NCBI GenBank assembly: GCA_015680685.1
Contig: MNCI01017726.1
Span: 8,751-72,750 of the forward strand
Direction of reading: 5' to 3'
Origin: Gnetum montanum
Taxonomy: Eukaryota > Streptophyta > Gnetopsida > Gnetales > Gnetaceae
Length of the DNA stretch: 64,000 nt
Below are positions 34,731-45,834 of this stretch, piece by piece (the first letter of the stretch is position 1; every line of letters begins with the position of its first letter). A program made the translations under genes and the position numbers. The notes beneath the pieces are model-generated. The model was given only the letters and a program-made list of their open reading frames with translations. It did no database searches and had not been told where the DNA came from.

Positions 34731-35234
34731 CTAGGACAGGGTGTGCACTCTAAAGTAGCCAAGGTAGACGAGATAATCACTTTGCAACGCTGTAGCATTT
34801 GCTACCATGGTGAGACGCACGTTTGGCCAATGCCTCTCTAAAATGCACCTTGCAAACACAACATAGAGCGAACCAGAAGAGAAAACCATGATGCAAAATG
34901 AGGGTAAAGATCTTGCTTGCTGCAAATGTTGTTGAAGCTCTTGGACATATTTGCTAGTATGCGATGTCCAAAGTAGGAAGGCCAGCAGTGGCCTTGGCAG
35001 CATCAGCGTGGATGATTGGGCATTGAAGGAGTGAGGAGTTGCTGTGAGCACGAATGCCCTGGAATCCCTGCCAAAGGCATGCATTGACAATTTAGCTATG
35101 GGATTAGCTACCACATAGCTAAACATCGTTTGAGCCCAAACGCTTGTAGGGTTTAGGGTACTGACAAGATTTTGGCTAGGCCATAATAATACTAGGACTC
35201 CAGCAGCAGGTACTAACCCAGGAACTACTATCAA
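34731..35234 (-). other. 168-codon open frame of unknown status
   Basis: This frame is free of stops, which is unusual in this stretch, but its product resembles nothing I know. It starts with a non-ATG codon. The plus strand across the same bases reads as a plausible protein from an ATG at 34,807, interrupted by TAG, TGA and one TAG-preceded CAA, like the neighbouring decayed gene. Either strand could be the old coding one, so I do not call a gene. Confidence 0.3.
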
Positions 35235-35464
35235 GGTGATGGATCATGGTGATGGTAGGTCCGGGGGATCAATCAGATGTCATACAACATCTCTAGGGGA
35301 TTAGCAAGATGCCAGGAGTAGTGGCATTGCATATGTTCCAGATCGTGTTCTCATTGCGTCATGAACTGCATTCTGGAAATGCAGCGTCCCACCCCACATC
35401 GGCACTGTGCATGCTCGCTTGATGTGTACTTGGTTTAGATGCATGCTGGGGACATGCCGCAAAC

Positions 35465-36067
35465 CCAGTTTAAGGTCTTGGTAGACCATATGCTAGTTTA
35501 AGGTCCTAGCAGACCGTTGTGCTAGTCTAAAGTCCTAGCAGACCGTATGTGCTTGTTTAACATCATAGCGGACGTGTTGTGCTAGTTTATAGTCATAGCG
35601 GACTACAAATGCAAAGAGGGTCAAGAATGCTAGTTTAAGGTCTTTTCAGACTGCTAACTAGAGTAAAACCATACACTAGGGATGCTAGTTTAAGGTCTTT
35701 TCGGACCACTAAAGCTGGATCCACACTGGGGTTGCTAGTTTAAGGTCTTTTCTAACCGCTAAAGTCACAGCTATGCTAAGATTACTAGTTTAAGGTCTTT
35801 CCAGACCGGTAAAGTCGCAGCTACGCTAAGATTGATAGTTTGAGGTCTTTTCGGATCGCTAAAGTCGCAGGTACGCTAAGATTGCTAGTTTAAAGTCTTT
35901 CCAGACCGCTAAAGTCACCGCTACACTAAGATTACTAGTTTAAGGTCTTTTCGAACCACTAAAGCTGCAGCTATGCTAAGATTGCTAGTTTAAGATCTTT
36001 CCAGACCGCTAAAGTCACCGCTATGCTAAGATTGCTAGTTTTAGGTCTTTCCAGATTGGTAAAGTTG
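35465..36067 (+). repeat. Tandem array 1: about 14 units with a GGTCT...AGACC hairpin
   Basis: Each unit starts GCTAGTTTAAGGTCTTTCC and continues AGACCGCTAAAGTC, giving an inverted repeat GGTCT/AGACC with a 4-base loop. From about 35,770 the units are about 54 bases long and end CTACGCTAAGATT; earlier units (35,465-35,640) are shorter, about 38 bases, with a variable tail. It lies directly upstream of the promoter of the antisense gene. Confidence 0.92.
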
Positions 36068-36260
36068 AAAATACATATTTTTTCATTTTTTTGGAAAAAC
36101 AAACAATTAGCTCGAAGCATGCTGAGATTTTTCACCCAAATCTACCTATTTTAATTGCCAATAGTGCTACAATGTTGTGGTGAGCATGCTACATTGCATG
36201 GCATACCCTACATTAAATGGAGAGAGAGAATGGCAAGTTTCTCTTTTCTACCATCATGAC

Positions 36261-36268
36261 TATAAATA
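36261..36268 (+). promoter_or_regulatory. TATA box of the antisense gene
   Basis: TATAAATA followed by GGG lies 160 bases upstream of the ATG at 36,421. It is 200 bases downstream of tandem array 1 and preceded by a GAGAGAGAGA run at about 36,220. Spacing and sequence fit a plant class II promoter with initiation near 36,290-36,300. Confidence 0.6.
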
Positions 36269-36420
36269 GGGATTAACACCTGGTAAACTTGTTATTTTCA
36301 CCGTAACAGTGCAGAGCTCACATTCGGAGCATAGAGCAGTTCCGACGTGCAGAGTGATTGTGCCAGCAGAGAGCAAGGTGGTTTTGGCATAGCAACGAGG
36401 AGGAGTCGGCAAGCAGAACG

Positions 36421-39400
36421 ATGGCTCCAAAGAAAGAACATACACACTTGGCACTCGCAAAGGTTGATGAGGTAAAGAAAATCCTAGGATGCATGACATA
36501 AGCACGCATCATGGTATGGAAGGAGATGTTGTTGACCTGGTAGGCTGCTATGCTTTCTCTATTTCCTCATGCTTCAGTTATCGTTTCTTGTTTTCTCCCT
36601 TCATTTTTGTGATTTAGTTTCAGTTATCCATGTTTTCTGTCATTACGCTGTCATTATTTTGGCCTTTACATCGTTGCTGTTGCCATTTTGGCCATGGTAG
36701 ATGTAAAAATGCTATGCCAAAGTTGCATGCAAGGTCACCTAGACCACCATCACTACAATTGTCATTTCTGCAGAGACTTGGATGATTTAGGCTACTTGAC
36801 TTTTGAAAGGCGTAGTGTAGGACCCTCAAGAGGGTTTGGCCATGCGTAATGTGGCAGTTGTGACACATGTTTTTTCAAAGCATAACGTTAATCACTTTCA
36901 TTAGGGTTAATCGCTCTGTTGCTATGCTAGGCTGTGTTCGCTACACTATTACTTTCATGTTTTGCTGCTATGCTATGTACAGGAAGGGGATTCTGCTATG
37001 CTACTTGCTAAAATGCTAGGTTTTGCTACACTATGTATGTTTTACACTTAAACGTGATGCAAACATTTGCCGATGTGTTGTGCAGGACAGTGCTAAGGCT
37101 AATTTTAGTTGTCCTGGAAATTGTAGAGGTCCTATGCTGCATGAACAAATGAGTGGCCCATGTTCCTCCTCCTCATACATGTGTGGGAGATCAAGTAGTC
37201 TGGTTCAAGATAGGAGCATAGAAGTTCCTACAATTCCTCCTCCAATGCTTCAGTGTGATCGTTTGGTCACACTTAGAGGAGAGGTAGTGGTCATCATACT
37301 AGAAACCTTGTTGCTTGGGTCAAGCTGGGGTATTTTGAGGTATTTGAAGGATGGGGTAGTCAGTAGCGGGCAGGGTGAAGGATCTAGTTAGCATCCCCAA
37401 AATTTGAGGCATTTGGTTTGGATCTGGAAGATGCCTAAGTACATCTACTACCATCTCTACAACACATTGTTCGTTGCATGTCATATGGGAACGTGCTTCC
37501 AAAACCCACTAGGAACCATCTACCATGCTGGCGGGTGAGTTTTGTAGCCATGTTCTGCTGCATTGTGCAATGTTTGCTACACTAGCCAAATGTTAACTCT
37601 ATGGTTTTGTTACCAGGTTTTACATCAATGCACAAGGGCTTCATGGTGATACAGATGCACTAGCCATAGCAGAGATGCCCTTGCGAGAATTCTCTTCTGC
37701 TGATAATATCCGTGCAGGTGTGATAGGTCAATGTGGGGGTGAGTACCCTACCTATCCAAGAAGGAGTTAAACCTTTAGAAGGATGACATCATGGAGTGGA
37801 TAGGGGTTCCTAAAGAGAAAAAGGGAATCCCTATGGAGAAGGTTAGGGCAGGACCTGCTAAGGAGGTTTACCCCATCTTCTATGCTCACGCTTTCCCCCA
37901 GCTACTTTCCCAAGGGAAGATCCTTGGGATTGAGCAAGCCTAGGTAATGCGTGAGGTCATGGAAGAGGGGGCTCGCTACAACTGGGCCAAGTCTCTATGT
38001 AAAGGCTTGCAGACTAAAATCATGGGGCGCCATAAGAAGTAGGTGTTCTATTCCAATATACATTATGCCTTTTACATAGCCTGTTTGCAGCATTTCGTGG
38101 AGTTTCTGGTGGTTCACAAGAATGGGGCCTAGGTATTGTGGGATCACAATCAGATTTCCAAACTATGGATCTGCCAAATCCTCTGGACCACCCCAACCTA
38201 AGATCCCCCAGAAGTAATTGGGCAGTCATTCTCCATGACGACTAAGGATCAGGTGGCCTGCAACTTTCGTGGTCAAGATAGCGTAGGAGATCCATCCTCT
38301 GCTACTGCTGGTAGCGTACCATAGGGGAAATGTCTCATTACCGAAACGGTGGCCACTAAGTTGCAGCAAAAGAGGCCTACTTCAACTGAGAAAACCCTTC
38401 GCACGGAGGAAGAGGAGGGGTGGAGATTGTAGTTTAAACTACAGAGGACACAACCCCCCATTGGTAAATGCTTTTGTTCATGTTTATTTCTTTCCCTATT
38501 TTTTAATGTCTACTACGCTGTGCTACGCTAGACAGTGTAGCACCTACTTTAAGCTAACCTATTTTGAGCTAATGCAAACATGTTTTTGGGCTACCAGAGG
38601 AAGAAGAGGAAGAAGAAGAAGGCGATGAAGAGGTGTTGGCCTCCAAGACGAGGGCGACGAATAAAGACACAGAGGCCCTAGTCCCTAAAGAAAGGGCCCC
38701 GGTCAAGAGGGAAGGAGGTCCTGCCGCTTAGGTAGGGGCTCTTGTTATTAGGCAGAATCCTCCTACTAATGAGGAGGACATTTTGGAGATGAAGTGGAGT
38801 CTCCCTTGAATAAAAAGGACTTGGTCCCTTAAAATGAAAGGCACCTGCAAATGAAGAAGAGGCCTGCATAGACCCTAGAGGGACTTCTGATAAGGCTAGT
38901 GCCATCATTTTGCATTAGCAGGAAGAGGAACCACAATCAGACATCGGTGAGTTCGAAAATATGTTTGCCTTGTCATAGCCCATTTCGGTCATTGCTGACT
39001 CGTTTAGTTGCATGACAGACACCACTGTTAATATTGTGGGACCATGGCTTGAGATCCTTGATAAGTTTACGTTTATGCAGGGGGTCATCAACGACATGAT
39101 CGACTGTCTTTAGTAGGTCGACCCTGAAGTGGGTAAGTAGTAGTGCTAGGTGCTCTCATGTTGCTACACTAGAGTTCTTGAATTCATTAACCTTGCTACG
39201 CTAATGCGACTGATGTGCTCTTTATGTTGTCACAGCCTCTTGACTCAAATGGGACCTGACACGACCTTTGAAAGTCGGTGTCGTGCCTACATTCCCACCT
39301 TAAGTGACTGAGGTGCCTCATTACGCATACGACAAGGGTAGGAAATGTGCTTTGCACTTGGCTCGCTCCTTGTGGGAGTATAGGGGAATCAATGAAGACA

Positions 39401-40263
39401 TGTGGAAATAGGTCCAAAGAGCTGAGTAAGAGAAGGCTGACCTAATCGCCAAGGTGGAAGACCTCAAATTGAGGAATGAATTCCACATAGCCCATGATAC
39501 TAGTAACGAGGATGGGCGCATGGTTGTGATAGATTATGCCAGATTTTGGACAGTCATGCGTTAGAACAACAAAGCCACTCATGAAATAATAGAACAACAG
39601 ATGCAAATGGACTTGTTGGCCCAGAAGAGTTAGGATTTGAAGGATTTTAATGTTAGGGTAAATGGGGGAAATCCCAGAAAAACCATAAACATATGTATAA
39701 ATTGGAACGTGCCTCCTATCGTAGGCTGTATAGGGATGCCTCTGTGGAGGCATTTACCTATAATGCATTTGTAGATGCCATTGCATTTATGAGGCCTATG
39801 ACAAGTTCAAAGAGTAGGTGAAGGTTACGAAATCTCCTAAACGGGCAATGGACCTTCCCACAGGATAAACTGCAACCACCTCCTTTTCTCCAAGACCACC
39901 GAGATGGACGACCGTCAAAAAGGAGAAAGATACTACAGATGCTGAACCAAGAAATAGGCGTTGGGTGGATATCATGGTAGAGGAGGTTTGGTGCTCCCTT
40001 GGGCTCGATTTAGATCGTATACCTTTCAAGGTGGACATAGGTCCATCTCAAGTTAGTCACTTTCTACTATGTTAATGCTCATACCATATTGTAGCTTGCA
40101 TGTTGCCCTAGCTAACTACTTCATTCCTATAATGCAAGCTCCAGATGAGGGTGTAGGGCCCGCAGCGGGAAGGAGTGAAGAGGCTACAGGGGATGATGTA
40201 GTGGAAGATGACACAGAAACAAATAGTGGTGAAGAAGATGATGCAAGCGAAGGAAGCCCATGA
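36421..40263 (+). pseudogene. Antisense multi-exon gene of element E, unknown product, full of Gln-to-stop changes
   Basis: I do not recognise the product. A consistent model runs: ATG 36,421 (MAPKKEHTHLALAKVDE), exon to 36,539; a Cys/His-rich exon around 36,618-36,865 (CQSCMQGH, YNCHFC, CGSCDTC); exon 37,086-37,534 (SCPGNCRGP, then MPKYIYYHLYNTLFVACH); exon 37,617-38,463; exon 38,598-39,132 starting with eight Glu; exon 39,236 to about 40,051 with a coiled-coil-like stretch (VQRAE, KADLIAKVEDLK); last exon from 40,139, acidic, ending EGSP and TGA 40,261. Introns 37,535-37,616 (GTGAGT/CAG), 38,464-38,597 and 39,133-39,235 (GTAAGT/CAG) keep the codon phase. About 1,000 codons in all. In-frame stops: 16 TAG, 6 TAA and 2 TGA; frameshifts near 37,737, 38,800, 39,680 and 39,790. 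Tat-group elements in other plants can carry antisense ORFs; this may be such a gene or a captured host gene. Confidence 0.7.
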
Positions 40264-40439
40264 TAGCATGGGATTTTTTTTGGAATTTTTGATTTTTTAT
40301 CAACTTTTTGCAAACATTGTCTAAATGACAAAAGTTTTGAATAAAGAAGAGAATTTTGAAAAAGGAATGAATTCTGCACACTAGCTCATGCATTATTTAC
40401 ATGCTAAGTTTTATGTAAAATTTTCATGCTTTTGCTTTA

Positions 40440-40680
40440 CTTTTAGGCCATTCCAGGCCATTGCTAGTTTTAGGCCATTTTGGGCCCTTGCTAGTTTTAG
40501 GCCATTTCGGACCCCTGCTAGTTTTAGGCGATTTTGGGCCATGGGCTAGTTCTAGGACATTTCAGGTTGTGGGCTAGTTTTAGGCCATTTCGGGCCGTAG
40601 CATAGCATAGTTTTAGGCCATTTTGGGCCTCTTCGTGAGCATAGTTTTAGGCTATTTCGGGCCTTAGTGTGTTAAAGGGA
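40440..40680 (+). repeat. Tandem array 2: about 8 units with a GGCC...GGGCC hairpin
   Basis: Units of about 28 bases read GCTAGTTTTAGGCCATTTCG and continue GGCC, with an inverted repeat GGCC/GGCC. The lead motif CTAGTTTTAGG parallels CTAGTTTAAGG of array 1. It lies between the 3' end of the antisense gene and the end of the protease gene. Confidence 0.9.
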
Positions 40681-40799
40681 TGATACACTAATGATTTCGA
40701 GAACGGCTAACTAGTAACTAACGTGGATGCAAAACAAAAAGGTGGTGAATGTACAAGGGATGGAAACTGGGCAGGAAGCAGTGGGGTTGCTACGCTATG

Positions 40800-41950
40800 T
40801 GTAGCTGCTTCTTGACCTATCGTGGGTTGAGCAGAACATAAGGCCGATGCACTTTGCCAAAGCCTTCATCCACATCATTGTCCTCCACATGGAAAGGCAA
40901 CTCAGCCCATGCATTTTTGTTTTGAGAATCGGCTTGCTAAGCTGATTCTTTCACCAAATGTTTAGTGTGTGCTACGACAGGCACTTCATTCTCAGAAGTT
41001 ATAACCTCTAAGCGCTGTTCCATGTCTATGTTATTGATTGCTTGTATCGCTACCTTGTCACCATGGATCACCACCTCCCTGCCTACATATGGTAGGTGGA
41101 TCTCTTGGTGTATGGGTGAGGAGAAAGCCCTAAGTTGTGCTAACCATGACCTCCCTAGGATCAGGTTAAACCTAGGCATGTCCTCAATGACAATGAACGT
41201 TGCATTTGTGGGGAACTGGTCCCCTACCACGAAGTCTATGTGGACCATGCACTTCGCCACGACCCATGCCCCATTAAATGACCTTAGGCATGACATCGTT
41301 ATGGGTTTGATTTGGTCGACCACGCCCAACTTGTACACAATAGGGAATGGGATGACATTGGTGGCAGCCCCATCATCGACATGTACCCTCCAGATCTTAT
41401 GTTGGATGACCCAGATTGTGATGAATAGGGGTGCTATAGTTACCTAACCCCTTTCAAGATCTTCCCTAATGAAGTTGTCACAGAAAGTCAGTTGGGACGG
41501 CTCTGGCTCTGTAGACACAGAGGGAAGCATGACTGAGTGGATTGCTTCCTCTTTTGCTGGCATGTCCTCGTCGACCGAAATCACTATCAACATGCAGATC
41601 AGAGCCTCACGGTGTGGGACAGATGTCATGATTAGGTCGTACAAGCTTAATGTAGTGTTCTTTTGTTTTATATCCTATTTGACCTAAGTGAGGACATCCA
41701 AGAGGTCCTGGCCACCCCCTTTTTTACTGCCCTTCTCCTCTTCTATCCTTCCAAGAAGACGAATTTCCCAAGGAGGGGCAGTTTCAGATATGGGTTCAGA
41801 CCCTTTTTGGTGAGGTGGTGCAAACTGTGTGGCTGTAGTAACATCCCTCTTTGGTGATGAGGGTGTAGACGCAAGGGGCAAAGACATAGGCCTGGAAGTA
41901 CCTATGGTAGTACTTCCCTTGGACATCTCCCCTGCAAAACGCACTTCTCA
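40800..41950 (-). pseudogene. Element E retropepsin-like protease region
   Basis: In one frame from 41,944 to about 40,800: a linker, then TIAPLFITIWV, HVDDGAATNVIPFPIVYKLG (active-site region, DDGA in place of D-T/S-G), CMVHIDFVVG, TFIVIEDMPRFNLILGRSWL and VVIHGD. The second half, including LILGRSWL, is a good match to the gypsy protease fold. TAG stands before VTIAP at about 41,444 and at two Gln-like positions near 41,680. The tail HVEDNDVDEGFGKVHRPYVL ends near 40,830 and no RT follows. Confidence 0.82.
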
Positions 41951-42279
41951 TTTTTTAGGACGAGAAGGTTTTTTAGCCGTCTTGCGCGAGACAGGGGCTA
42001 TTGAAGGAGTTGGCCCCCTGATGATGAACGGAGCTAATAATGCTAATGGGCAGGGTGGCATGGTTTTGCTAACAAGTGACATGGGGGTGGATGCCCAGGG
42101 AGGGATTCTCAGGACAAATGGCTATTATGGGATTTGATTAGCCACTCGTGGTACTGGTGCACTACGCTGAGGCACGCAAACGGCTGCTGTGGCAGCCTAG
42201 GATCACTATCAATGCCGATGGTGTTGATGACATAATCAAAATTATTGGCATTGAGGGGGTGTGTAGATGTGCAAAGATT

Positions 42280-44599
42280 GATTCTCAAGACGTACTGGGC
42301 TACTTTCATCCAACACCAGTTTTCCCTAATCAATCATCCTTTCGATGTCATCCTTCAATGCCAGACAGTAATTTGTGTTGTGACCACACTATTGGTGATA
42401 GTCACAAAACCTATCCAACCTGAAATCCTTAGGAACTGGGGGCTGATTGGGCAAGGCCAAACACAGGTTCCTAAGGAGCTCATAGTAATGCTGATGTTTC
42501 TGAACTTCCTCTTCTGACATCTACTTGTATTGGATGTACCCTGCTACCAGTAACTGTTTCAGAAGATTTGAAGGCTTGACAAGTAGCGGGGTATACTTTA
42601 AGCGATCTTTACGCTCAAATTTTGGTTTGGGTTCTGCAGATGTCTCGAGTGTAGGTATGACAAGTTTTGGTGTGTTTCCCTATTTGGGTGTGGGGTTAAC
42701 TGCAGGTGCGACCGATTTTTTTTGTTCTTGTTACTGTTGTTACTAGGTTTGGGCTTGGCCTCATTTACCATAACAGCAACTGTGGCTATTGTGGCCTTAC
42801 CCTTGTCCTTCTTTGCGAAGGTGTTTTTGTAAGAAACATAGGCCGAGTCTTTGCTTGCCTTGACTGCATCCTGTATGCTCTTAGTCTGAGCGAAGGCTTG
42901 ACTACGAGTGCGAGGAGCGAGGTAGTATAGTTTAGACTTGATGAAGTTATTCACTGCACCCTTAAAGATGGCCAGCAAGTGGGCCTCCATGATGGGCTCA
43001 CAGATTTCATTAAGGGTTACGCTTCAATGCTAGATGAACTTTTGGACCGGTTCTAGAGGATCCTACTTCATGCTCATCAACTGATCCAGCGTGATTTCTG
43101 GCTTCAAGTTATACTTGAAGCACATCACAAACTGGGTCATAAGCTCCTCTAGAGTTGAAATAGATGAGCGTGGCAGTGCATGGTACCAATCCAAGGCTCT
43201 CTCAGTGAGAGACATAGCAAAGACACAGATAATTGTGTGTGGCCATTGTTGCAACAAAAGGGATTTAGACCTAAAGGTAACAAGATGTGCATTGGGATCC
43301 CCTCCCTGTTGTATTTCGTGAAGTATGGGAGGGACATCCCTGGGGGTAGCGTCAATGCAGGGATGGCAGGCTGATGGGGTCATCCTAGTAAAAGTCCATG
43401 ACTTGTACCATGTCAAACGCAATAGCCTTTAGGCATTTTATCTCTTCAGTGAGGGTTTTGATAAGCTGGAATGCTTGGTCCAGACCCTGGGACGATGTGG
43501 ATAGCTGGGGAACTGCCGAGGTGGCTCTCATGTGTGGAGTGGTAGGGGTAGCAGCATGACCCACTGGCAGTACCATTGGGGTGGCCCCCGTGGGGGGTGC
43601 TGCCTGTGTTGTCCACCACCCGACAGGTGATGTCATTGGGACGAAAACCGTGGGTTGGGTTGTGGGATAGACTATTTGAGTGGCCAACAGGATAGACCAT
43701 AACCCTGTGCTGGGTTGTACCATTTGTGGGATTTGATAGGTCTATTGGCAAATGTGGTGAGACATCTGCGATGGTAGTGTAGCATGGGGAGTAGTGAATG
43801 GGGCCCACCATGTTGACGGGCCTAGGCCCGCCACTAATGGTGGAATAGGTGCAAATGTGAGAATGGAGGTAGAAGCTGTGTATGACTATGAAGTCAGTAT
43901 AGTGTGAACATGTGGTAGGGTAGTTGTGATTGGTGTGTGATGCGGTATGAGAATGGATTGATGAACGGTTTGCAGAGGAATAGTGGCCAAAAACAAAATA
44001 GGGGAATAGGGGTGATGATACGCTGGGGAGATGACATGGCTACCCATTGCAGATGTAATTGCAGGTTGCAAAAGCATAGGCGTGATTACAAAGGGAGTGG
44101 CGACAGACAATGGGTTAGTCCAGAAGGACTAGGTAGAAGGGATGGTAATGGGGTTGGTTTGACCTCCCCCATCAAATTGGGAATCAAGTTCCTCTTGTTC
44201 GTCCTAGAAGGTGTCATCATGGTTAGACACCATATCCTATTACTCCCTAAGTCTAGCCAACTGGATTAGCTGGTCTAGAAGCCATTGATTCATCTGTGTC
44301 AAAGGGATGGAAGTGCGAGGAGTGGGAAAAAATTCCTTCCCATCGTAGTAAGCAAACTCGAAGCTATGTTTGTCTTCGAGTTCATGCACATCCAAGGGCA
44401 GGTTTTCCTGCACCTTTGCATAAAGGAAGTTATAGCGTTCATGTTGCTGGGCCAAGTCCTCAAGTCCTCGATTTTGGATCCTGAGGGATCGATGTGTTTC
44501 CAGCATTAGGTTGAGTGGTTGTTTGGCACCTGTGATGCCTTGAACCATGATGGGAACCTCAATGTTGAAGGTGTTAGCAACGGTGCTTGAGGAAGCCAT
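42280..44599 (-). pseudogene. Element E gag (Tat-like)
   Basis: ATG at 44,599 gives MASSSTVANTFNIEVP and a stop-free 120 codons, then a Pro/Thr/Ala-rich region (44,110-43,385). After a frameshift near 43,390 the capsid-like core follows: SLTERALDWYHALPRSSIS, EELMTQFVMCFKYNL, EITLDQLMSMK. The C-terminal tail near 42,300-42,390 has FCDYHQ, CGHNTNYC and LKDDIERMI, the C-x2-H...GHxTxxC zinc-knuckle-like motif with LKxxIExLI typical of Tat-group gag. Interruptions are again mostly TAG/TAA, for example two in a row after LRE (44,239), FxDEQ and MKxDPLEP. Confidence 0.85.
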
Positions 44600-45616
44600 C
44601 GTTACGAAGCTAAATAGTTCTACAAACGAGAAAAGGAAGGAAATCGGAAAGCAATCAAAAGGCTTTATGTCTTGTCGAATTTCCAAGGAATTGTTGGAGT
44701 GATTGATCTATACCACACGATGCGTAAACAATTGCAAAAGGGTGTCACGTTTACCCTAGTGTGTAATAGGATACAAAACACATGCAAGACTACCATAAAA
44801 ATGAGTGAGTGAAACGACGGTTGGAGGCTTTATGTTCTGTAGGGTTCTGCAAGAACGGTCGGAGCAACCGATCTGTACCACACAATGCGTAAACAACTGT
44901 CAAAGTATGTCAAGTTTATGCTAATGTATATTAGGGTGCAGAACGCTTACAGGACTACCGTAAAACACGAAAAGGGCACCAAAAGGTCATCCTTCTAACA
45001 CCAGAAAATTATAGTGACCAAAAACGTTGGTTGCTAGAAAACACCAAGAGATCGTCAGTCATGATAGTCTTAACCCTGGATCTGCATGAGGGTCGTGCTG
45101 GATAAAATGGAAATGGGGTGCCCTAAACGGTATGGTCGAACAGACAGGGACTTTGTCGGTGTTAATATAACCTTTTGCAAATGGATAATTTGAAAGCGAG
45201 ACTTATAGTATAAAATAATATTTAAATGAAAAAGGAATAGAAAATGATGTAAAATGCAATGATAAGCAAGAAAATAAAGTAAAATGTAGTTAGAAAAATG
45301 CATTACTTCAAGAATGTGACTTCACTCTGTCATGGTGGATACAACTGATTACACAGTGCTGAGGGGTGTAGGGATCCCAAGAGTAATCAAGATGTCTAAA
45401 GTAAGATAGTTGTATGTTTGAACGTGGACTCAGGAGTCAAAAATGCAAAATGTTATTAGGATAGTAGAAAAGAGAAGAATAGAATGCCAAATGAGAGTCC
45501 CAATTGTTTACGGTGTCCAACAAGATGTTTACAATGCTCAGGAATACAATGCTAACTTTTTGCTTGCTAGTCCATCAATTCACCCTCTAACCGACCCTTT
45601 GAGCATTGCTCATTGG

Positions 45617-45628
45617 GGTATTTATAGG
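45617..45628 (-). promoter_or_regulatory. TATA box of the element E LTR
   Basis: On the minus strand CCTATAAATACC lies between the five upstream palindromes and the leader of gag. Transcription from here would read gag and protease. Confidence 0.65.
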
Positions 45629-45834
45629 ACCAAGGGCATGCGAAAGATGTGGTTTGGACACCACGTGTCCTGGGCTTGTGTTGACTTGTCAATGCTGCAT
45701 GGACGTGCATGACCATTGGACGAGCTTGCCATGCTGTAATTACGAGCCTACCATGCTGTAATTACACTATCAGAACTTAAAGATGCATGCCAACGGTGCA
45801 AATGGATGAAGTGCATTGATGTAGCATGACTGCT

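Noticed and set aside
35465-36067. CRISPR-like array
   Set aside because: The repeats are regular, but the spacers are also repeated and the setting is a plant retroelement. It is an ordinary tandem array.
37738-37778. A mini-intron GTGAGT...TTTAG in the antisense gene
   Set aside because: The ends look like splice sites, but joining them puts a TGA in frame. A one-base change in the G run at 37,735-37,739 is simpler.
36421-40263. TAG and TAA reassigned to glutamine (alternative genetic code)
   Set aside because: The idea fits the antisense gene taken alone, but the UBA2 sequence uses only CAA/CAG for its 18 glutamines after the frameshift, and sister elements show CAA or CAG at the same sites. 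The psbB copy decays in the same way. Methylation-driven decay explains all of this.
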